Part shown: one piece after another, positions 57,801 through 64,000 of the stretch
Layout of the letters: each line of letters opens with the position of its first letter
How positions within the stretch are numbered: the first letter of the stretch is position 1
NCBI GenBank assembly: GCA_963070105.1
Contig: OY718806.1
Span: 1,686,365 to 1,750,364 of the forward strand
Origin: Litomosoides sigmodontis
Taxonomy: Eukaryota; Nematoda; Chromadorea; Rhabditida; Onchocercidae
Direction of reading: 5' to 3'
Length of the DNA stretch: 64,000 nucleotides
Notes under the pieces: model-generated
Database searches by the model: none
Told to the model about the DNA's origin: nothing
The model's input: the letters and a program-made list of their open reading frames with translations, nothing else
Program-made: the position numbers and the translations under genes

Positions 57801-60800
57801 AATACGAAAATTCGTTATTGTGTTGATGCTGATGAATGGAAAAATTTGGAAGGCTATGCATTGGTCATTAATGGACCATCATTAACACATGCATTGAAAA
57901 GAGAACTGGAACGAACATTTCTGGATATCGGATGCTTGTGTCGTGTATGTGACTGGTTACACTTTGAAAAATAGAAAGATTTTGATAACTTAATTAAAAT
58001 CTGATTCGAAATTAAAAAGATTTTGATTAATTTCATATTTCATATTCATCTATATTTACGTCCAACATCATGCTAGACCGTTTCAGGAAGCAATGCTAAT
58101 TGATTTAGTGGAATGAAATCATGTAATTTCTTCTTGTCAAATAATTTCAAGATAAAATTCAGGATGAAATCAGTCACACAATTTCTTTCTCCTTGTAGGC
58201 AGTGGTTTGTTGTCGTGTTACACCGCTACAAAAAGCAATGGTTGTTGATTTGGTGAAGCGAAACAAAAAAGCAGTAACATTAGCGGTTGGCGATGGTGCA
58301 AACGATGTGTCGATGATTAAAACGGCACATATTGGAGTTGGAATTTCAGGTTGCTGTGGAATTTGTGTAATAGAAATAATTTATCTAAGTGCTATAGATA
58401 GTGAGGTATTCGTAAATTTGATTAAATAAATTTTTTTATAAAAGGCAGTTAATTCTCATATACAATCGGTTTAATTGAGTGAAACGATGTGATAAATTAG
58501 GAAATAGCATTTATCATGCAGTTAAATTTGAAATGAAAATGGAAGAAGTTTTTGTTTGCATAGGTAAAAAAGTTACACATGTATTTTTAGGACAGGAAGG
58601 TATGCAAGCTGTACTATCATCTGACTACAGCATTGGACAATTTCGTTATCTCAAAAGACTTCTACTCGTGCATGGTCGTTGGTCGTATTTTAGGATGACA
58701 AAATTTTTACGATATTTCTTCTACAAAAATTTTGCATTTACACTTACTCATTTTTGGTACTCCTTTTTCTGTGGATATTCTGCACAGGTAGTGTTGAAGT
58801 TAATTTAAGCTTGAGGAGTTTGTTAGAATTGAATGCTTTTGCTCGTTCATTAACTTCCCTTTGAAGAAACTCAAAGCCATAACGGTAATATATAATTAAG
58901 CTGTAATCTGAATTCATCATGCATCTTAAATTCAGATGAAAAAAGCTCGACATTTTATTCTCACATTTTTTGTTCTGCAGGAAATAATTTTGCTCTTTTT
59001 TTTTAAAAAAGATTTATATTATAATTGGTATAAATATTATTGTTTTATCAATTTTTGCAGTCCATCTACAATCCAGTTTTGATTGCTTGCTACAATTTAT
59101 TCTTTACATCATTACCTGTACTTGCAATGGGTATATTTGATCAAGATCTTGATGACGTTTGTAGCATGAAATATACTAAACTCTACATACCTGGTCAATA
59201 TAATTTATTTTTTAACATGCGAATTTTTATATATTCTGTTCTTCATGGTATGATCAGGTATTTTTCCTTTTTTTTCAAAATTTTCAAAGTTATAAATTCT
59301 ATTTAAATTTCCACAACAATTTGTAAAAGTCAAATAATTAGATTTACTTTTAAAAAAAAAGGAAAAGAAAATTCAGTTTTCAATTAATCAGAAGTCTTTG
59401 ATCAATAATAATTGCAGTGTTTGAGCAGAGCATTTCTGAATTTAATTTTGCATTTTTTTTTTTTTAACAAATGCAAGCTGGCAGTGATGCATTTCGTGAT
59501 CGTTATCTGGAGGTACCTGGAATTCGTGAATGTTTAACAAATTTTTTTTTCAATTTAAAAATATTTCAAGTTCGTTGGTGATATTTTTTGTACCATATGG
59601 TATATTCCACAACGGTGTGGATTCAACAGGTCGAGATTTCAATGATTATTCATTATTAGCATTTACATGCTTTACATCATTAATCATCGTCGTTACGGGT
59701 CAAATAGCGTTTGATACAAGCTATTGGACAATCTTTAATCACATTGTCATTTGGGGTTCGCTGATATTCTATTTTTGTCTTAGCTATATCTTACACGAAG
59801 GTTTGTAAGTCTTTCATGCATTTTTGCAAGCATTTTAAAATACTGCAAAAATATGAATGAATTTTTTTAGCGTATTTAAGAGTATTCCAAAAAAAGAAGA
59901 CAATTTTTTTTTCCTCTTTTATCTTAATTAAAAAAAAATTTTTTTGGAAATGCTTAAAGTGTTTGTACCTAAAAGTAACCTGGGAAAAAAAAAAACATAA
60001 ACCAATTGTTAGTTGAAGTTCTACTCAAATTATTTTTCAAATCCTAGTGGAGGGAACGCCTCCTAACTTTCTTTTTTTCATTTTTCTTTTGAATTAAATC
60101 AAATCCTAGTGGAGAGAACGCCTCCTAACTTTCTTTTTCCATTTTTCTTTTGAATTAAATTTATCCGTAAAATTCCACAACAATTGCTTGATAGCACACA
60201 CACACACACACACATACATTTTAATGTTTAGCTTTACCTGTATGGTTAGTTTCGAAATTTCAATCAGCTCAATCATATGGTGTAATGCAACGAGCCTTTA
60301 CATCGCTACAATTTTGGCTTTCTCTTCTAATGGTATCCGTAATTTTGCTCCTACCTGTTCTGCTTAATCGATTCTTCTGGTCGAACATACATCCAACATA
60401 TGCTGATCGTCTTCGCATGCAACGAAAGCTTCCATGCGTGGAGGAGTCATCATCAGTGACGACGTATCATTTTGTATATCAGAATATCAATTTTGATCAT
60501 ATTTTAAATACATTTCTTTTTGTAGCTACATTGGTGATAAATTTTGCATATCTTAATTGCACATAATTCTTTCGTATATTACAGGAAAATACCACTTTCG
60601 AGAGCTAGTCGAAGTCGTCGTGCATCATCACGCTCCGGATATGCATTTTCGCATCAACAAGGTTTCGGTGATTTAATTGTTAGAGGAGAATTGTTCAAAC
60701 AGGTGGAAGAAATAAATTCCGAAGGGTTTGTTATCAATCAGTTATTTCGATGTGAAATTAAACGTACAATGATTTAATGAAATCACATAGGTAGAAATTT

Positions 60801-61643
60801 ACTTTTTATTAAATTTAAAATTTCAGTTCAACGCAGAAAATTGTTTCACCTATACGACAATTAGCAGAAAAGGGAACAACAGCTGTGCTTATGCCGATCA
60901 CATTTTTGTCACAAAGAAATAATAAAGTTAGTATTGGCGTCAACTTTCTGTTAAATTTTTATCTGTCCTCATCGGGAACAACCAAGCACAATTTTAACCA
61001 CACTAAAGAGGAAATGCAAAAAACGATAATCTAAACTGGAACTATAAGAATTTAAAGGTGAAAGAGCTAAAGCAGGTTAAAGAATTATAAAGATCAGAAA
61101 ATTTAGGTAGCACCTCTCGAACAAATTAAAGAACTGAAGCAAATGGAGCTACCCAAAATTTGTGAAGGACAAGATAATAACGAAGATGGGAGCATTGATA
61201 TGCTTAAATCATTGCAATTTTTGCATAAAATCGTCGTTAACGACGAGAAAGAACTCCCCTTCAAGGATGTCGTAAGTGTTTTCTCAATCAATATTAGTGG
61301 CAACAATATGAATTTCAGACAGCCAGGAGACAGACAGAAACAGTTGGAGAAAGAAATGTCATCAAATGAAACTTTGCAGGAAAATGCAGTCTACACAAAT
61401 GGAAAATGTTCAACGGAAGAACAACAGCAGCCATCTGATGTCATTTTGGGATCGGCAAATCGGACTGCACAAAATTCTCCTTCACCACATGCCACTACAA
61501 TGTGTGAGACATCCCTGGAATCTCTCAAAGCTGCAAGATATCAAAATTTGCCTGGACGGACTTTAAATCCTTCGAACTCCGCCGTTGATTTTGTAGGAGT
61601 TAGTCCAGCTAAACACAAACCATTGAACGAAACAAGACTGTAA
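51861..61643 (+). CDS. P4-ATPase lipid flippase, ATP8B-like (nematode TAT family)
   Basis: Predicted to move phospholipids between membrane leaflets using ATP. Exons: 51861-52112, 52313-52426, 52608-52706, 52867-53001, 53289-53442, 53624-53782, 53939-54027, 54234-54457, 54721-54787, 54918-55103 (or -55178), 55418-55570, 55684-55872, 55998-56122, 56228-56360, 56521-56718, 56795-56938, 57440-57545, 57796-57944, 58199-58349, 58591-58787, 59061-59257, 59571-59800, 60268-~60427, 60585-60725, 60827-60926 and 61107-61643; about 1,462 residues. Family motifs in order: [19 protein letters not shown] in the actuator domain; phosphorylation motif [23 protein letters not shown] and CKGADTI in the nucleotide-binding domain; [44 protein letters not shown] in the hinge; and a tail with [15 protein letters not shown], typical of ATP8A/8B. 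Hydrophobic segments match the expected ten helices. Start: first ATG after an in-frame TAA; ATG 51864 is also possible. Oddities: a duplicated splice donor after the DKTGT exon, no good GT donor at the end of exon 23, and an intron-like 47-mer in the last exon. Confidence 0.93.
53812..53854. repeat. (TTTTA)n pentanucleotide repeat, intronic
   Basis: ATTTT units with CATTTT variants, directly after the donor at 53783 in the flippase gene. Confidence 0.85.
55080..55229 (+). repeat. 75-bp tandem duplication across an exon-intron border
   Basis: Units 55080-55154 and 55155-55229 differ at only two positions (T/C and A/G). Each begins in flippase exon 10 (GEVIDVTE), crosses the GAG/GTGCT donor and runs into the intron. 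Because 75 is divisible by three and the unit has no stop before the second donor, use of the second donor would add 25 residues in frame. Confidence 0.93.
60038..60160. repeat. ~62-bp tandem duplication in flippase intron
   Basis: Two near-identical units (60038-60099 and 60100-60160) carry CAAATCCTAGTGGAG and a GGAG-AACG-CCTCC inverted core, followed by CTTTCTTTTT and GAATTAAAT. They lie in the intron before exon 23 (59801-60267) and differ by a base change and a short length change. Confidence 0.85.
60195..60214. repeat. Short (CA)n run
   Basis: About 20 bases of CA dinucleotide repeat just downstream of the 62-bp duplication, in the same intron. Confidence 0.85.
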
Positions 61644-62864
61644 AACCACCAAAGTCAGTAAATCCGAAAATGTTATTAGTTAACCGATGTACATTATACG
61701 TTAGTACAGTTTTTTTTTTTTTCTCACCTCATGTTCATAAGAACTTTGCCTGCTTTTGGTTACGAGGTCGACATGTTTTCGGCATTGTTTAATTCACATT
61801 TACGGCATACATTTAAATTCACTATATATTTAGTTACATGCAGATCTCGAAGTTGCTTAAGAAAATTCCAGAACATCGTTGATAAGGTGATAATCCGGTT
61901 AGAAAGAGTACAGTTCTCATTCTTCATTTTCATTTCAAAAATTCCCTTTTCCAGCAACTTACATCAAGATAGAATGTTAAGTGGTTTAAATCTTCAGTTT
62001 CGCTTCCCGTTATGAAATTTATCTGATCTGCAATCCTTTCCTTCACCGCATTCTCTGAAAATCCCTGAAGACCTAAGTTTATGGCAAATATATAATAAAT
62101 AAAACGTAGAATGACTTCTTGTGTTGCTAATAATGTTCTTCAATTCTTATGACCATTACTGTAAATTCAGGAGAGAAAACCAATAGTCGTATGCGGTTGA
62201 GCATACTTCAGCAATAAGATAATGAAAGCCAAATCCAATTGCTTGTTACTAGCTTCCAGTAGATAAAAACATTTTACTATCTCGACATATAGGAAATATG
62301 AAAACGACATATCAGTAAGTTTTAGCCATTACTTCTGGTACAATATGCTAAGGTCACTATAATCAGAATCACCGTGAAACGGAAACCAAAATTTTATACT
62401 CGCATAAACACATCCCGTTCGTTATCTAAGATGAAGGAAACAAAACCGGCAACAACTAAATCCGTTAATCTCACACTAACATTTAAAATAATATGTTAGA
62501 AAAGAAACAAGTAGTGCTTCAATATCGACCTCAGTGAACCACAGTGCAAAATTCCTTTAAGGAAATGTGTGTTTGGAATTTCTCATCGAAAATCTTTGAC
62601 TGAGATCGAGATTTAGCGACTGTTAAAGACAACCATTTTGTAAATGCAATTCATGAATGTCTGAGAATTATTACACGAAAAACATGATTTACTTTTACTT
62701 CGTACGTGCTATGCTGCAAAAATTTCAAAAAAAAAAAGTGATTTTTTCCAATTTCTAATCATCTAGGTTAATAAGTCATGTATAATGAAAATAGTTATAT
62801 AATTGCATGAATTGTATAACTACACGAGCTAAAACGCATAGATTTAAATGATAAAAAATTTTAT
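61644..62864. other. Convergent 3' spacer, flippase versus synaptojanin
   Basis: Flippase (+) and synaptojanin (-) end facing each other over 1.2 kb. AATAAATAAA near 62094-62103 is a plausible poly(A) signal for the plus-strand gene. No exon is supported. Confidence 0.55.
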
Positions 62865-63981
62865 TTACTTGTCAGCTGCTTCCTTTCGCGGGGGTACAGG
62901 TGGTGGAATACAAATGTCTATGCTAACTTCAACAGGATCTAGTAGTGGTAGTGATAGTGGTCTTAGCTGTGCTGATTCAACATTTAGATTCGTAATACGG
63001 TCATTTGTTGAGAGCTGCATCATCTCATTTAAGCGAGGTGATGATGCTGATCTGGGAGCTGTTTTAGGCACATTAAGCTGGCAAAGGTCTATTTCGTTTC
63101 GATCGAGCGGAGAATTACATCTCAGTCTAGAGCTTCGATCATCCGATCCACCTTTCATTAATGAGTCGTCTTCATCTGGACATTGAAATTTAAATGAGAA
63201 ATGATTTCTGTTTAAAACTGGGGACCCAGTTCTGTTTACGCAAATGTTTTACTTGACAATGTTTTCAGTTCGTTAACAAATTGAAATTCATTTATTTCAG
63301 TTCATGTTTTCAAAATTACCATTAATTTCGAAATTGTCAGCGTTTCTTAGTTCAACGCATTCCATGTTCATGTCTTCAGTTACATTTCGAAGCACATTAT
63401 CGATTTTGGAATATTCTAGTTCAGCCCAGTTCGGAGTTAATAACTGAACACTTAGGACAAAATTTCCAATCCTTACTCCATCCAAACTCAAAGCTGCCAA
63501 GGCTATATCACAACTATTGAAAATTAACCACAGTACACCAGACTCGACTCTAAAAAACGATCTGAATTATGAGAATTATTAATTCTTCGTTTCATTATAA
63601 TTCAGCGAACTGATGAATTTACTTTACAGTCGTTACATTGGAGTTAGGAAAAGTAGTAAAACAAACTTGCTGATGGACGGCGATATTCCAAGTAGATCAA
63701 GTTTCCCTATAACAGGATGATACAGTTCCGTAGGGAAACAATCAAGATTGCACACTGATACAAGTACGGTTCCATCCGGGGGACCCATTGAACTAGAAAA
63801 ACATATTCTCACAAATTTTTTATCACTGAAAGCAATGTAATAATTTTTAAATCACAAACCATACCTGATCACGTCCCTGAAAACCAATCCAAACCGTGAA
63901 AGATTAATTTTATAGGCGTTAACACGGAATAAAGCACAAACTGGTCTATGATCCGAAGTCTTCAGTTCTATTCGGTCATAA
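62865..63981 (-). CDS. unc-26: Synaptojanin, C-terminal exons (gene continues beyond the window)
   Basis: Synaptojanin removes phosphates from phosphoinositides during synaptic vesicle uncoating and endocytosis. Four exons are visible, 63981-63865, 63792-63667, 63549-63320 and 63175-62865, all in phase; the first begins after a TTTTTCAG acceptor 19 bases from the window edge. The first exon holds the end of the inositol 5-phosphatase domain, YDRIELKTSDHRPVCALFRV, which is diagnostic of this class. Exons 2-3 match the RRM-like domain that follows in synaptojanins (GTVLVSVCNLDCFPTELYHP, GVLWLIFNSCDIALAALSLD). The last exon is a Ser/Asp-rich tail with PPPVPPRK near the stop, a class II SH3 ligand (PxxPxR) of the kind bound by endophilin or amphiphysin. 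The tail is short compared with vertebrate proline-rich domains. The Sac1 domain and most of the 5-phosphatase lie outside the window. The symbol is that of the C. elegans orthologue. Confidence 0.88.
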
Positions 63982-64000
63982 CTGAAAAAGGCACACGATT

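Noticed and set aside
58350..58590. Frames continuing past the GDGAND exon
   Set aside because: Intron readthrough; the GT donor at 58350 and TTTTTAG acceptor before 58591 give the conserved continuation ([15 protein letters not shown]).
59461..59570. Possible extra exon before flippase exon 22 ([13 protein letters not shown])
   Set aside because: Exons 21 and 22 join directly in phase and match the family; adding this piece breaks the frame.

Overview
This looks like a piece of a nematode nuclear genome, probably from the filarial/spirurid group. The DNA is AT-rich and every gene is split into many small exons. 3' splice sites are mostly T-rich and end in CAG or TAG. The nuclear receptor has the ESCKA P-box typical of the nematode DAF-12/NHR-8/NHR-48 group. 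The species is an inference; nothing in the window names it. I see no bacterial genes, rRNA, tRNA, CRISPR array or complete transposon.

Layout. 1-3.7 kb: an orphan coding exon (488-745) and a very long CAG-to-TAG trinucleotide array. 3.7-7.3 kb (+): an 11-exon TALE homeobox gene of the Meis/Prep type. 11.8-15.8 kb (+): a 13-exon nuclear hormone receptor whose splice phases all agree but which has one in-frame TAG in the ligand-binding domain. 15.8-18.0 kb: a convergent 3' spacer. 18.0-30.0 kb (-): a 37-exon gene for a protein of about 1,771 residues with a USP7-like MATH domain and a long coiled coil. 33.7-42.3 kb (-): a gene of about 21-23 exons for a nuclear-looking S/Q-rich protein whose C-terminal half resembles QSER1/PRR12 (DUF4211). 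42.3-51.9 kb: a divergent spacer rich in low-complexity DNA, including (ATT)183, an AAAT array, a CA/TA/CG alternating tract and C-runs. 51.9-61.6 kb (+): a 26-exon P4-ATPase (ATP8B-like lipid flippase). 62.9-64 kb (-): the 3' exons of synaptojanin, convergent with the flippase.

Functionally the genes form two loose groups: transcription or chromatin regulators (homeobox, nuclear receptor, S/Q-rich protein) and membrane-lipid enzymes (flippase, synaptojanin). Nothing shows that they act as one system. Exons were joined by hand from reading frames and splice signals. For the homeobox, MATH and flippase genes the summed exon lengths are exact multiples of three. The most interesting points are the in-frame stop in the receptor, a duplicated 5' splice site in the flippase, a 47-nt intron-like segment in its last exon, several likely GC-AG introns, and the extreme microsatellites. 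I did not find a convincing new biological system.
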